Part shown: piece by piece, positions 11,262-36,391 of the stretch
Layout of the letters: every line of letters begins with the position of its first letter
Numbering within the stretch: the first letter of the stretch is position 1
Assembly: GCF_021917145.1 (NCBI RefSeq)
Contig: NC_061075.1
Location: 7,215,240-7,279,239, forward strand
Origin: Hypomesus transpacificus
Taxonomy: Eukaryota; Chordata; Actinopteri; Osmeriformes; Osmeridae
DNA: 64,000 nucleotides
Direction: 5' to 3'
Notes under the pieces: model-generated
Told to the model about the DNA's origin: nothing
The model's input: only the letters and a program-made list of their open reading frames with translations
The model's database searches: none
Program-made: the position numbers and the translations under genes

Positions 11262-14200
11262 ACACAACCTTTCAGTCACGCATGCAACCATCGCTCAATA
11301 CTGTACAGCTTTCAGTGTCAACAAGCTATGGATGGGGGTTTACACACTTAGATGAAAATAGATTGCTATGCAGTCGACGAGGCCAGTGTTTTCATCAATA
11401 TTGACAGAATTCTGGATAATTAGTGGGCTAACTACTGAAACCCCACTAGTAGACAGGCTAAAAGCATTTGATCTATATTTCATTTTTAATTGTAACTGGT
11501 ATCACCATGATTCACAGAATCTCCTGCACAACCCTTGCCCTGCCCTCATTGGAGTTCTCCCACTAGTTTAATCTCCAGGAGGTATTGAATAACATACTTC
11601 CACTCACACGCACACTACCTATTGCATTCACACAGAGCAGAGACCAACTTATTTAGGGAGTCAGGTGGCTGAGCGGTTAAGGCATCGGGCTAGTAATCTG
11701 AAGGTTGCGAGTTCGATTCCCGGCCGGTGCACATGACGTTGTGTCCTTGGGCAAGGCACTTCACCCTACTTGCCTCGGGGAGAATGTCCCTGTACTTAGT
11801 GTAAGTCGCTCTGGATAAGAGCGTCTGCTAAATGACTAAATGTAAATGTAAATTTAAAGTAAGGAGAAGTTAAACAGGAAAGTTGACCCGGTCCTATACA
11901 GCATGTTTTTTCTTGTGATTTACTTTGTTGGGTAATGAAGAGTTTGACTCAAATAATCTAGGCCCTTGTACTGTAAGCGTGCTGCTCAACACAAGATTAC
12001 TTTCAATATCTTATAAGGATAAAACAAGGTAATTTAATGACACAAAAGGTGTAAGTAGGCCTTTGCGCTCACCCTCCTTCATCTCTCTGGCAATCAGTGC
12101 CTCTTTGTAGTGGGGAGTACACTGAAGTCTAATCTTTCCTGAATATGTCTAACATGTTATCTTTTGCTCTGTGTGTCCCAGTCCCAGCTGGAAGCCATGC
12201 AACTGAATCGTCTTCAGGCTGCCAGTGTAACGCCTAACCCTCAACTGGAGAAGGAGGTCAAGGGTCACCCCCGCGCACGCAGAGTGTCCTCGGATGACAT
12301 CAACCGCCAGAAGTCTGTCTTGCCGGAGAACCGCATCACCACCATCCCCGAGCTCACTGAGTCGTTTGAGAGGAGACTGCGTCTCCACAACAAGAAGGTC
12401 ACGTCTCTCGTAAGTTGAGGGGTGACATCTTCATGTGGCCTCGAAGATTTAGAATTTGAATTTTTCGACGACAGGGAGATCTTCTTCTGCACTTTCCAGG
12501 TGCACTATTTGTACATTGCTTTGAGTCAAAGCATCTGCTAAATTAATGAATGAAAATGTCAAATATTGTGTCATGAAAAAGGGAAAAGTAATAAAGCACT
12601 AAAAGCCCCACATAGTTCACTGTTACATACAGTATGTCACAGCCATTTGTCTGAAACCTTTTATTAGGAATGAAATGTGAAGTTCGAAGCAAGGTTGTCT
12701 ATGGGTTTTACTGACAGGCAACAAGCATCAGGCTAATGTATGATGGATCTCTCTCCTCTAGAGTGAAGCAGACAACATGTGTCCTATCTGCCATGGGGAT
12801 ATGAGGAAGGATGGAGGAGGAGCGGTCCAGGAGCTGTACTGTGCTCACCGTTTCCACAAAGAGGTAGGAGTTCCTCATCGCGCCCCATCCTCCCGACCCT
12901 CGATAGGCTCCAGGCATGTCACTCCTATACCACCACCCTGTGCTCCCCTATCCATACCACTCACTGCACCAGCATGTCACACACCAACAGGAGCATGACC
13001 TTCATGCATGTACTTCATTGGCTCAAGGGGGGGGGGGGGTCCTTGTCACATCGCATGACGAGATAGGATACAGGCACGCTATCCTCACATGCCCTCTGCA
13101 CCGAACCCCATCTGGAGCATGGATCACACCCTCGAGACCCCGCGGGACTGGGCATGCACACCGTGTCTGTGATTGGCCGGGATGCTCACACGGTGTCTGT
13201 GATTGGTGGGGGGGCTGGGAAGGCGGCGAGGAGAGGAGAGACGACGCGACCCCGGAGCGGCAGCGCCACGGCCGAAAGCGAGAGGAGGAGGTCCACAGTG
13301 GAGCGGCGGAAGTCAGGGGAGGGGCCGTTCTGCGACGGGTCCGAGGAATATCGGATGCCTCGCCGCCAGCTCTCTCTGCGGAGACAACGCTGATATCAGG
13401 GACCGAAGCTGGGACGTTTTCGCTGGAAGACGGAGAGAAAGAAAACCTGGATGTTTCGAATCGAGCCTCAGTGTCCTGTTTGAACTTTTCACATCATAGA
13501 GAGTGTTCCATTGGAACTCTCCTCCAGTTATATACAGGCCCTGGTTTGATCCTAAGAACTAGTAGTGTTGTAGAGCAGTTCATGCTTTTGTGTTTTCTAT
13601 GGGCTAATCCCAAACCATGTCCAATGCTTCTTTTCGGTCATCTTTTCCAAACAGTGGATTCCCATTTTCTGTCACAAAAGCAAGTCACAGAATTTACTCC
13701 ATACTGAATCTTCTTCTGCTCAATCTTTCCATCTATCATATACAATACACCTACAGTTACAGCCTACCAATAGATTTAATAGACAAGTCGATTTTATAGT
13801 TTCATCAATTTTATTTCCATTATTTCCATCTTTGATGTTCCTTTGAGTGATGCCGTTATATTCGAATAATATTTAAGCCAGTTGTTAGTTGATATGTACA
13901 TTGCATGCATTAATGTGTGTGGTTTCTATTTCATAAGGGATTTCTATAACATTTAAGCCTTAAGAAAAAATAAATATGTTCTGTGTTATTTCAGTGTTTA
14001 TATATCTGTACCGTGCCATAAATACTCAAAGTCAACAAAGACCTCATTAGGGGAATCCATCTGTTTACCATTTTAGTCAAGATGGAGCATAATGTAGCTT
14101 CTCTGCCTTTCAGAGAACCCCCAAAAACTGTCCAGAATATTTAAATTAGGGGGTCAAAGGTCACAGTAGGTCTCAGGTTCAAGGGCAAGAGACTAAAGCT

Positions 14201-14726
14201 TTGCTCCTGTCGGTAGGTCAGTCAGCTCTGCATGCACGTGATAAATAATGGAAATCAATGCCAATCCTGTGGTAACGAAAGAAAAAACAAGCAGACTAAA
14301 AGGTGTCCTGTGCTCTCCCAGAGGCCTCCTGTGGCAGGCCGACTGTGTGTGTCACCTCGAGTTGAACATTCTCAGGGGTTGGCCATAGTGACGCATCACG
14401 TGACGTATTATAGTACTTAGCAGTAGTTGACACTATTCAAAAACATATTTATTGTATATATTTTGGGGGGGACTACTAGTATTTATCATTCCCCTCATTG
14501 CCCAAGGGCTGAACGTGAGACGGCTGGACTTGAGATGGCTGAACGTGAGACGGCGTGGCCGGACGGTTGTGTGTGAGCGTGTGAGTGCATGACCTAACCT
14601 CCCGTCTGTGTGTTTCAGTGTATGGAGCGGTGGCTGTGGAGGAGACAGACGTGCCCGTCCTGCCGCTCCTACGTGCTCACGCCCGATCCTTTCTCCTGGT
14701 CCTGCGTTCACATCTACATGCCCTGA
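10521..14726 (+). CDS. lnp1: Lnp1 (leukemia NUP98 fusion partner 1 homologue) with C-terminal RING-H2 finger
   Basis: Exons 10521-10703, 12182-12409, 12762-12863 and 14619-14726; all junctions are GT-AG and in phase; 206 aa. Exon 1 carries the family signature: an acidic run followed by NWMSSYWGH (residues about 12-30) and a basic stretch. Exon 2 contains a SFERRLRLHNKK segment like the human protein. Exons 3 and 4 encode a complete RING-H2 finger, residues 144-186: C144-x2-C147, C164-x-H166-x2-H169-x2-C172, C183-x2-C186, so an E3 ubiquitin ligase activity is plausible. The human protein, as I remember it, has no RING. Position next to tomm70 and tmem45a supports the orthology. The start ATG is the first in frame; an upstream noncoding exon is possible. 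Function in fish is unknown. Confidence 0.85.
11227..11256. repeat. (CA)n microsatellite in lnp1 intron 1
   Basis: Uninterrupted CA dinucleotide run followed by a short interrupted extension to about 11267. Confidence 0.95.
11656..11853 (+). repeat. tRNA-derived SINE, copy 3 (lnp1 intron 1)
   Basis: Full-length copy with box A (TGGCTGAGCGG), box B (GAGTTCGATTCCC), the ggcaaggcacttcaccctac segment, the tail hairpin and a short (TGTAAA)n-like end. Same orientation as lnp1. Confidence 0.9.
13015..13440. promoter_or_regulatory. CpG-rich intronic block with ATTGG (inverted CCAAT) boxes
   Basis: Inside lnp1 intron 3. Three ATTGG motifs lie at 13017, 13172 and 13202; the last two sit in a 30-bp direct repeat (cggtgtctgtgattgg). 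They are followed by about 230 bases dense in CpG. This looks like an internal or alternative promoter with a CpG island, but no start site or exon is proven. Inference only. Confidence 0.35.
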
Positions 14727-17700
14727 CAGCCTTGCATCTCCTCACACCCTCCTCCTCCTCTTCTCCTCCGTTTGATGCTGCAGCTCCTGCCCTGCATGCA
14801 ACTACTCCCCTACTAACAAAACAGACTGTCCTGGACGGCTGCATCTGATTGGACCGTGGGAATGCAAGGTTGGGTGGGGGTGGGGGGTGGTTGAGTGTGT
14901 GTGTGTGGGGGTGGGATCTTATTGGAACACTGGGAATCCGGAATCTGACAGGGTCATTCTATCTAGCTCTGTCTGTTTTTGTTTCACTATTGTTATCAGC
15001 AACTTAGTAGTCAACATACTGACTCCGAATTGGCACAGTATGTTGATGTAGTGAAGAAGTTATTTTAGATATGGTTTGACAGTTTGGAGGATAGTAAACT
15101 ATAGTTATAAATGTGAAATAACCAAATCCCGTATTTATATTCCATTTAAAGTGATAGTGACAGCTCTGCTGACATGGCTTTAGGATGTAAAAAGAACATT
15201 TGAGAAAAAAATATGCAGTATTTTACTATGTTTAACAACACCCTCCTCATCCTGCCTTACCCTTGCCAGTCATGTCTGATGAACTGTAACCTTCAAACTA
15301 TCTCGTGGAATAAAGTTAATGCCAAATTTGTGATATAGAAATTTGAAGATATTTCTTGATAGTTCATTATAGTTAAACTGCCATTGTCAAATTCATAAAA
15401 TCTGGTATAAACATCTTGCTTAAGAACAACGTGATGCCTCGCACGTAGGCTTCGCTGTACCAGTGAAGGCATTTGACTGGTCATCATTTCCTATCTAAAT
15501 TTGCCCTCGACATTCTCTCCCCAAGTAGATTCAAAGTGTCTTAAAATCAACTGGTGATTCTATTCTATTTACTCGTAAAATTAAGGTGGATAATTTTATA
15601 CCAACTTAAATACTAAACGACCTGTTTACAGAAATAGCCAGATGTAGCGAGTTTTCTTTTTGTTTATGTCTTGAAGTTCCACCGCCATCCTCTTGCAGGC
15701 GGGGTAAAAGTGCACACGTGGAATCTTTCTTCAAACAGACTGAAAAGGTTTTCATCCAATTAACGAAAGCAAAAGTGACGTCCCTTTAGGAAATCCAGCC
15801 AATCCCAAAACGTTATGATGCTATTCCCCAAAAGTCTCTGAATAAATCATCATCATCGCGAAAAAGTGATTGCGAAACTGTGTCCAGTGAACAGATGAAG
15901 GTTGTGTGGTCTTCTCACTTTTTTGCTTTGTTTTAGAGAGTTCTGTTGTCAGGGACTAGACAAAGACTTCGTTGGGAAGATGGTGAAATGGTTTACAATT
16001 TGCTGGAATAGAATGTAAATGTTTATTTTGTCTAACGGAACCACCACCAACTTTTCAAATCCAGACAATTCAGGATTCACCGATTTAGGTAAGAGGACTT
16101 TACGCAACAGCTTTCTAAAATAACAGACATATTTAACAGTTTTTGACTTCATACACTACCATTCTAAATTACTGTAAGTTTAAAGCATTGTAGGAGCATT
16201 GCACATAAAGCCGGCATGATATCAAAGCACAAATCCACAAAATACATATGCTACTGTTTAAAGTAATACGGTAGCCAGAAATCTGTACGACTGACTCAAC
16301 AATAGCCTTGACAGCCTGTTGCTTGCATGCCACTGTATTCCTCAGACCTCTGCTCTGATTTAATATATATAATATGGGAGTCAGGTGGCTGAGCGGTTAG
16401 GGAATGGGCTAGTTATCAGAAGGTTGCCGGTTTGATTCCCGGCCGTGCAAAATGACATTGTGTCCTTGGGCAAGGCACTTCACCCTACTTGCCTTGGGGG
16501 AATGTCCCTGTACTTACTGTAAGTCGCTCCGGATAAGAGCGTCTGCGAAATGACTAAAATGTAAATGTAATATTACGCTTTAAGAAAACCACAAAGCCCT
16601 GGAGTTGCTCTCTAATTATATTATGTTACAATGGCCTCCGGTCCGGACACAGCTTCAAAAACATTTGGTTTTACACCATAGTGCAGCTAAAATAAATAAC
16701 GATTGATCAGCATCACATTATTTTACTCCACTGTTGAACAGCCATGGTCTCATATCATAGTTATCATTTGCAGACTCTCCCAGACACACTCTTGTGCTGC
16801 TGTTTTGAGAATACATGCCAACCAATCACAAAAGGTTCTCCTAGCCCTCAAAGTGGCCCAGAGGAGTAATTGGGTTCTATCACCATGGTAACAGCGTGTA
16901 GAGAGGATGCTCTGATGAAGAATCGTGACCTTGGTCTGAATCCCCAAATATTCCGTTTTGTTGTCCGCTCCTTACTGTCCCCTCCTGCAGTCAGCTGGAG
17001 TGATGACATGTACGAGCATCACTGCACATCATCAGCATTCAGTGATTCAGTGAGTACAAACACAGGAGCCATAAAGAAATGTTTAAACTAGGACCAAGAC
17101 AGACAGTCCTGTTCACTGAAAGATAATAATTAATGAGGTGTTTGTGTGTGTGTGCTTGACTAGTTTTCTGGTTCAACAATTCAGACAAAGGATCAAATGA
17201 TCAAAGGCAGCTGTTTGGGATGGAAATAGAACAGTGAAGAGGCAGGCTGCATCTGAATGAAGAGATCCCTGCGCTGCACTGACATTTTAACACCATATTG
17301 GGCTCATTTTCTTGCTTGAATCTATTCTGTCGTAGCTCGATATTGTGCGTCAACAATACACTCGAAATCCCCGCGCCACTCACATGAAACAAAGAGCTTT
17401 TCCCTCCCAAATTATTTATTTATTTTTCTGTACGTGAATACGGTCGTTCCAGACAACCGCGGGCTCCCAAGTGAATATTTAACAATCCGGAGAGGAGAAT
17501 TTAATTTCAAAACATCGGCAGTGAGGTAAAAAGCTGACACTTCGAGGTTGTCTTTGCACATCTCCCCGAGCCCCTCTAGCACGACACACCTCCTCTTCCA
17601 GAGGTGCAAGTGGACAAGGTCAAGCTGTGGAGCCGTCTCTTCTAAACTCATTACACCTGATTGCGCTGTTTACCGCATCAGCAGACCCTCCTTCCACTTT

Positions 17701-18328
17701 TCCTTTTTCCTTTGATGTATTTTTACGTGAATTGTTCCCTTTTTGAGGGTGTCCAAGGATGTTTCTCAGCTCGGGGAAGGTTTAGAAGGGTAAGAAAACC
17801 AGTTGTGTTACATATGATTTTTATAACTTCCACCCAACACAACATGATCAAGCTTGAAAGAGTTTCCGTTATCATGACCTGTTCAGCTGTAGATGCTGGG
17901 ACTTGTGTAGTCTTAGTGTTTTCCAGTTTTGGATACTAATGTTCAGGGTCTCAGACAGCTCATTCTTGTTCAGCTGATCACCTAAACAGCTTTGAGCAAT
18001 GACTTTCTCTATTTTGCAGGTTAAACTTCAAGGGACAAGGGACATAGGTTTAAATAATGTCCCACCTACTTTTTGAAAATGGCAAATCTGTCCACCACCC
18101 CCCCCCCCCCCCACCCCAAACACACACACACACTTTTTATTAAGAAAACTATTTTTAACTGGCGAATCCAAAAGCTGTCCCACCTACATTTGAAAACAAA
18201 CCTACGCCCATGGTCAAACACATAAAGCTACAACACATTTCCTCACTTGGACAGCATCCAGACCAACATTCATCAAACACAAAGATGGTGTCTCTCTCCT
18301 TTACAGTGCGTGGGAGGTGTGAGGGGAC
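14727..18328. other. lnp1 3' UTR and spacer before tmem45a
   Basis: An AATAAA at 15309-15314 is a candidate lnp1 polyadenylation signal. A SINE lies at 16373-16571 and a poly-C run at about 18098-18112. An intron acceptor at 18306 (tttacag) shows that the tmem45a coding exon starts at 18307, so an upstream noncoding tmem45a exon exists somewhere in this spacer; I could not place it. Confidence 0.5.
16373..16571 (+). repeat. tRNA-derived SINE, copy 4
   Basis: Full-length member of the family (head, ggcaaggcacttcaccctac, tail hairpin with one change: CGCTCCGGATAAGAGCG). Confidence 0.9.
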
Positions 18329-19718
<1,390 letters not shown>

Positions 19719-21025
19719 AGGCCTATTTGTCTGTCTGTCTATCTACCTGTCTGTCTGTCTATCTGTCTGTCGATCTACCTGTCTATCTCTTACAGAGTAC
19801 CAAATTCTGGGTGATTCAATGGTGATACGACACAAGGAATCCCACCTCGACAACCCGTAGCCGGCCCATGCGCGTCCAGGGATTCACAGCCAGAGATAAG
19901 AACCAAACAGAACCAAATCTAAACAAGTTGTATTATTTTTTCCGTAGAACATTTGAATATAATGTATGTCTGTATTCTCTTTTTTATGCTCAGGCCTGGC
20001 ATCATTGTCCTTGAGGCATATCTTGTTTATACTAATTCATGCTACTGCACGTATTTCATGAAGTTTTGTACTGCGAAAGTACGGGGCTAAAGTTTTAATG
20101 TGTTAAATGACCTGTCTTCTGATGGAGTTGATGGAGTATGTAAACAAACAGGGATGTTTTTTGCCAAAGTTTTTGTAAAAGTGCCATTGTGTGATGATAA
20201 CAGGTATCATGTGTATTACATTCATTAGGTCAAGGCAAATACTTGAAACTGGTAAAAAAAATTGCATCTGCAGTTTTGTCTACTGAGACAAATATTAAGA
20301 TTGCTGGAAGTTTATGGTTCCTTCTCATCCCTTCCAGTGGAAACCATGTATTGGACGAGTAGACACAAGCATGCGTTTAAATTTTTTTGTACAAATAATC
20401 TAAAACATGTTCATTGATCAAATGAGTGATGAATGATAAAACCAATTAATTATTTATCATTAAACCCAGAATTGTTATTTTATTTTCCATAATGTAGTTT
20501 TCTGTCAGTCCCATCCTACACAACCTGAACAAGCTGTCACTAAAAGCAACAACCTGCCAAAGGAGATTATGTGCAATTTGGGACATATTTTGAATTGATG
20601 TATTTATTTTATCATCTGACTTTTTATATATTTACATTACATTTAGTCATTTAGCAGACGCTCTTATCCAGAGCGACTTACAGTAAGTACAAGGACATTC
20701 CCCCCGAAGCAAGTAGGGTGAAGTGCCTTGCCCAAGGACACAACGTCATTTGGCACGGTGAATCGATCCGGCAACCTTCTGATAACTAGCCCGACTCCCT
20801 CACCGCTCAGCCATCTGACTCCTATTATATATAAAAAAAAATGTGACAATTTTTTTTTTTAACAGATTCTACTTGTGGTTGTACATTTGTCAATATCTGA
20901 TCTGGATTTTAACCGCTATACTTTTTGACTTTGATCATCTTATGATCTTCAAGTAGGCTAATTGTTGTATGTCAGTTACTGAGTTTGTTAAATATGCATG
21001 TGTCAAGTTTACATTAAAGCCATGT
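19719..21025 (+). other. tmem45a 3' UTR and spacer
   Basis: A (CTGT)n-like run lies at 19726-19790. An ATTAAA at 21012-21017 is a candidate poly(A) signal. If used, the 3' UTR is about 1.3 kb and contains the SINE at 20630-20822. The remaining bases up to 21258 are the upstream region of the next gene. Confidence 0.5.
20630..20822 (-). repeat. tRNA-derived SINE, copy 5 (in probable tmem45a 3' UTR)
   Basis: Inverted copy: it starts at the tail (ttacatttagtcatttagca), then the hairpin, and ends in the tRNA-like head (gctcagccatctgactcc). It would be transcribed antisense within the tmem45a mRNA. Confidence 0.88.
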
Positions 21026-21258
21026 TTTAATTTCAATTCTATTTCAATTTGTCTGCTTCATTTGTAGGCTAGATCATAGCTCACCCCTTTGGCCACAGTC
21101 AACAGATGAGACCAATTCGCAAGACGGATGTAAACAGGGCAAACAGGTGGCAGACACTGTCTCTAAAGAATGTCCGTGACGCCTACAAGAGTGAGCTCGC
21201 ACAATTTGAAGGGAAATAAATGTAATCGTGCCTTCTGATACATCACACAATAGCCATA

Positions 21259-23298
21259 ATGGACAAACTAAAGTCAGTTTTAAGCGGCGAAGAGGCACGG
21301 AATGAAGACCGCAATATTTTAGAGGTATGTTTTAAATCCAGCGTAATTTTTAAGATTTCATCTAGACTAGAGGATGACTTAATGATCGGTAATCAAAACA
21401 TGTTTATTTTTTTGAAATAACAACAAAAGTTGTAAAATCTTCACTGAAAATTACTTTGTTAAAATTAGGTTATATAAAAGGTAATTAAAATTGATTGACA
21501 CATTTTACGTTATTGCAGGCAGCGAACGAAGCTTCCACTTTAGGCTGGGGTACACGCATAAAAGGATTCATCGGCTGTTTCGTGATTGGCGTTGTTTGCA
21601 CTATATTGGTGAGAACACAGTATGTAGGCTACATGATATAGGCTACAATTGGTTTCTCTCTATCGAAGGCTTCCATACTCTATTGTTATATTAAAAGCTG
21701 AAGAGAGTAATGTTGTACTACTGGTTTGTCTTGCTTTGGAGACTGCAGACATGCAGTTGAACTCTTCTTTCACTAGTTTGTTTACAACCCTACTTAGTCT
21801 CAGTCTTGATGAAGGGGAGTTGAATATAATATCAGTTTGCCAAAAAAGGACAAATAAATCATACATAAATGAAAGTTTATTACATTCTATGTAAACTGTT
21901 GGTGGTTACTCTATTTACAAACCTGAACTTAAGAAAGCATAATATTAGCCCATAAAAACAGTAACTATCCTTGAATCCTGTAACTTGCTGTGTGTCTCTG
22001 CTTGCCTTTGTAGGGAGTATGTACGCTGTTCATTCCAAAGATTGGTATCATTCTATTCATCGTCTTTTACACATTTGGAAATGTCTGCTCCCTATGCAGG
22101 TGCGACACACTTCTAATTTCTTTAACGCACAGATGTCACAATATTTTGAATTTTTTACTGTAAATGTGGATATACAGATGCAGAATCCATGTCAGGAACA
22201 CCATATTAAAACATATATTTGGGAGAGTTTTACTGCTGTGTTGCCTGGCCTCTTCAACAGCAGTTGAGATGTGATGGTGTGAATCTGCCCACAGCACCAT
22301 GTTTCTGATGGGCCCAGTGAAACAGCTGAAGAGGATGTGTGACAAAACGAGAGCTCTGGCTACCACCATCATGCTGGTGAGTCATCAGCAATGCCTGGGT
22401 TTGGCCTTCTGGTCTTTTCCTTTCATTTTCTGTCAAAGTGTCCACTAAGGGAATTGGAAAACATTTGTTGTCTAAAGAAAAATACTGGATGTTCAAGCCA
22501 TTTTAATGGACTGAGACGCAGTAATGATCGTTTTGATCATTCTCGTAGGATCCAAAGGCCTTAAGCCATGTTCACGATAAGCTACTTGTAGGGTGGCTTG
22601 TATGTTCATGCCAGCAGTTTGGAAGCCTTTCATCTGAAAAGGTCTCTTCTGTGTTCTAGACTTGTCTTGTGTTGACCCTCTGTGCTGCATTCTGGGTAAG
22701 TTGGGATCTCAACCAATAGCATAACAGCACTCACATGTTTTATGTACAAGACATGGGGTGGGTTTGCATGAACAATAAGTTGAATAAAACATTGTCATGG
22801 TGGCATGGTATAGCTTGTGATGGTTACAAGGAGTTTCTTACAGTTGGTGAACGTAGCTTTTTTTTCTTTTAGTGGAAGAACTTTGGTCTTGCTCTGTTGT
22901 TCTGCATCTTGCAAGTCTTAGCATTTGCCTGGTATGTAATTTTTTATTTATATCAATTGTGGTTTTGTTTTCTTATGAGCACCATGTTGGGGTACAGAGT
23001 GGTTTGTTTCAAACTAACTTTTGTATCATCTGCAGGTATGGCTTGTCATACATTCCATTTGTAAGGTAATCTTTAAACCTTTTCACTTTGACCAAAAGTT
23101 TTCACTGGCAATTTAGAACATTAAGATTCTTCTTGAAGGAAAAGTACAAGTAGTTCTTGATTACTATGGCCATACAATGAAATGTTCGGTTCTATTCTAT
23201 TAATCTATAATTATTATATTAATATATCCAATCATTTTCTGTTCTGTTTATTTCTCAGGGATGCAATACTGAAGCTTTTTACCATGTGTGTGAAGTGA
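21259..23298 (+). CDS. sft2d2: SFT2-domain vesicle-transport protein (Sft2d2-like)
   Basis: Eight small exons: 21259-21324, 21519-21608, 22014-22099, 22295-22376, 22660-22695, 22873-22931, 23036-23065, 23259-23298; all in phase, 162 aa (the family is about 160). A small cytosolic N-terminus ([10 protein letters not shown]) is followed by four hydrophobic segments. Hallmark SFT2 stretches are visible: [37 protein letters not shown] and [12 protein letters not shown]. Yeast Sft2 acts in membrane traffic to the Golgi; the animal proteins are presumed to work in endosome-to-Golgi transport. SFT2D1 and SFT2D2 are close; the N-terminus and the RIKGF motif look more like SFT2D2, but I am not certain of the paralogue. 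Confidence 0.8.
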
Positions 23299-23863
23299 AG
23301 ATTACAGATGAAGGAGCTGACGCTTGCTATTCTTCAACACTATTGCATTTGGATTTTTCTATACTGCCATTGGTTCATTTTATACTGCCATTGGTTTTCA
23401 AGACAATAACTTTCCTCAGAAAGGATGACTCAGTTGTATTTGGTTAGCTTTCTAACTATCTTCAAACGTCTACAAAAGTTTCAAAGTGTTATTTTTAATA
23501 TATTTTTAATGGTTGGCTATTAACAATATTAGGATGCTAGATTAGGCTACTTTCTCTCATTGACTGTTCTCAGGGAAGGCCTAAAATTTCGATGGTTACA
23601 CTGATTGCATGTATTATGATAATAAATGTACTGAAATGTCTATTTATTTGATTATCTTTGAAATTGGGATGTCTTTGATATTAATCTTACCCTGCGCCCA
23701 CTGGGGGGTGTTGCGATGATGGTGACTATCTTATCAAAACATGCACACCCATGTGACCATCGGATGCGGAAGTCGCATTCGAAGCAAACTTTGGCGCTTG
23801 ACGCAGAGAATATATTTCTTACTATATTCTGTAAACTACAAAAGTTTGTTAAAATCTGGAAAT
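23299..23863 (+). other. sft2d2 3' UTR and compact chd1l promoter
   Basis: An AATAAA at about 23621-23626 should end the sft2d2 transcript, leaving only about 240 bases before the chd1l start codon. This segment must hold the chd1l promoter and 5' UTR. No TATA box is obvious. Confidence 0.5.
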
Positions 23864-34971
<11,108 letters not shown>

Positions 34972-36348
34972 CGTTGAGCTGTTAGCCTAATTGGTTTGTA
35001 GATTTTTTGAGGTAAAATAAATAAAAAAAAATAATTAAAAAGAAGTTGCTACGTTGTTTTAGAAATAAAATCTGTAATGCTCTTGCCAAATGTATTTTTG
35101 CTGTGTTTTCTGTCAATTAACTCGACTATGAAGTTGGATAAGCAGCATTATCATTTTTTATGTGTGAAACGAGAACTTAAAAGCATGTCATGTTTTTTGA
35201 TCAAACACAAGGTAGCCTACTATTGAATATATAAAATGTATAAAATATATAATATTTACATTTAAAAATTAAGAATTGTAAAGCGTAGTTGGGTTGGAAA
35301 ATATTTATATCCGTGATTAAACGTAGATTGGACCGGCAAACCAGTATTTCAGCCTCGTTTATGGAAGACGTTGGGAGGTGGAGCTCATTGGTATAATTGA
35401 CTTCTCGTTGGAGTCGGAGGACACACTTCACGGTGCAGGACCTTTTTGTGTTACACGCCAACTTAATGGTTTGGTAAATCTATCTATGATACTTATATGT
35501 ACTAATAGATCGAAAATACAATAATTTGTTACGCATTATCGTACATGGAAACCTGCAGTTTGGTCAGTGGGAATTACGCCGCTGAGAACTAAAGAAGTAG
35601 TGTGCCGCAGGTGAATTTATTGGTAGGCTACAGAAGACGTAAAGTTAACGAAGTCTTTACCAAAAGTGACCTGGGTTAAATTAACCTTTTCGGATTTTAA
35701 ACTGGAATATGATCTGGTTTCAAACACCCAAAGGTCAGTACCCTACCGACAAACATTTAAGCAGATATGTGGATGTTTTAATGTTATTTCAGTTCCGTTA
35801 TTGTGTATTAACACAGCCCTTTGTATAGCCTAATAGGGCCAATTAACCTTTTTACAGGCCTGCTGTAATTTGGGACATGTTTATCACGTTTAACACTTGT
35901 TTGTTGTCGAAAGCGTTATTTGTATGTGAGCATTTATTACAAGCGAATGTGTATAGGTCTTGAGATATAAGAACAGGAAAAGAGGCAGGAAGAGGGTTAA
36001 CTTCAAATTGGGCTCGACACTGCAGATATTTTTGCAGATTGTTATCTTTGTGGCTGTTTGTCACTAAGCTAGCTTTGTGGCCGTGGAGCTGGGCTGTGCG
36101 CAGGCATGAAGTCCTGTGTGCTGGAAAAAACGACTTCGCATTTCGAGACAATCTGGGTCATCATGAACTCAGAGAATCACAGTGGAAAGTGCAGACGTCA
36201 AAGTGCCGACCACACTTAGATATATATATATTTATAGTCATGTCTCAAACTCATACAGGTAAAATACGCCACTCATGCTCATGAGATTTTACCTGGTAAA
36301 AGACAAGGACAACCTATTAAAAAGACTGTACACCATATTCATTTGAAT

Positions 36349-36391
<43 letters not shown>

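Noticed and set aside
11656-11853. tRNA gene in the SINE heads
   Set aside because: Box A and B are present but the cloverleaf stems do not pair well and the sequence continues into the SINE body; the same holds for tRNA-like pieces at 29900, 33366 and 63150.
12916-13707. 263-codon plus-strand frame in lnp1 intron 3
   Set aside because: Composition follows GC-rich noncoding DNA; no domain, and competing frames are equally open. Kept only as a possible promoter region.
35201-36284. Possible extra exons upstream of the traf3ip2-like gene (including ATG near 35709)
   Set aside because: A donor is visible at about 35732, but no downstream acceptor gives a frame continuous with the coding exon; left as a possible 5' UTR exon.
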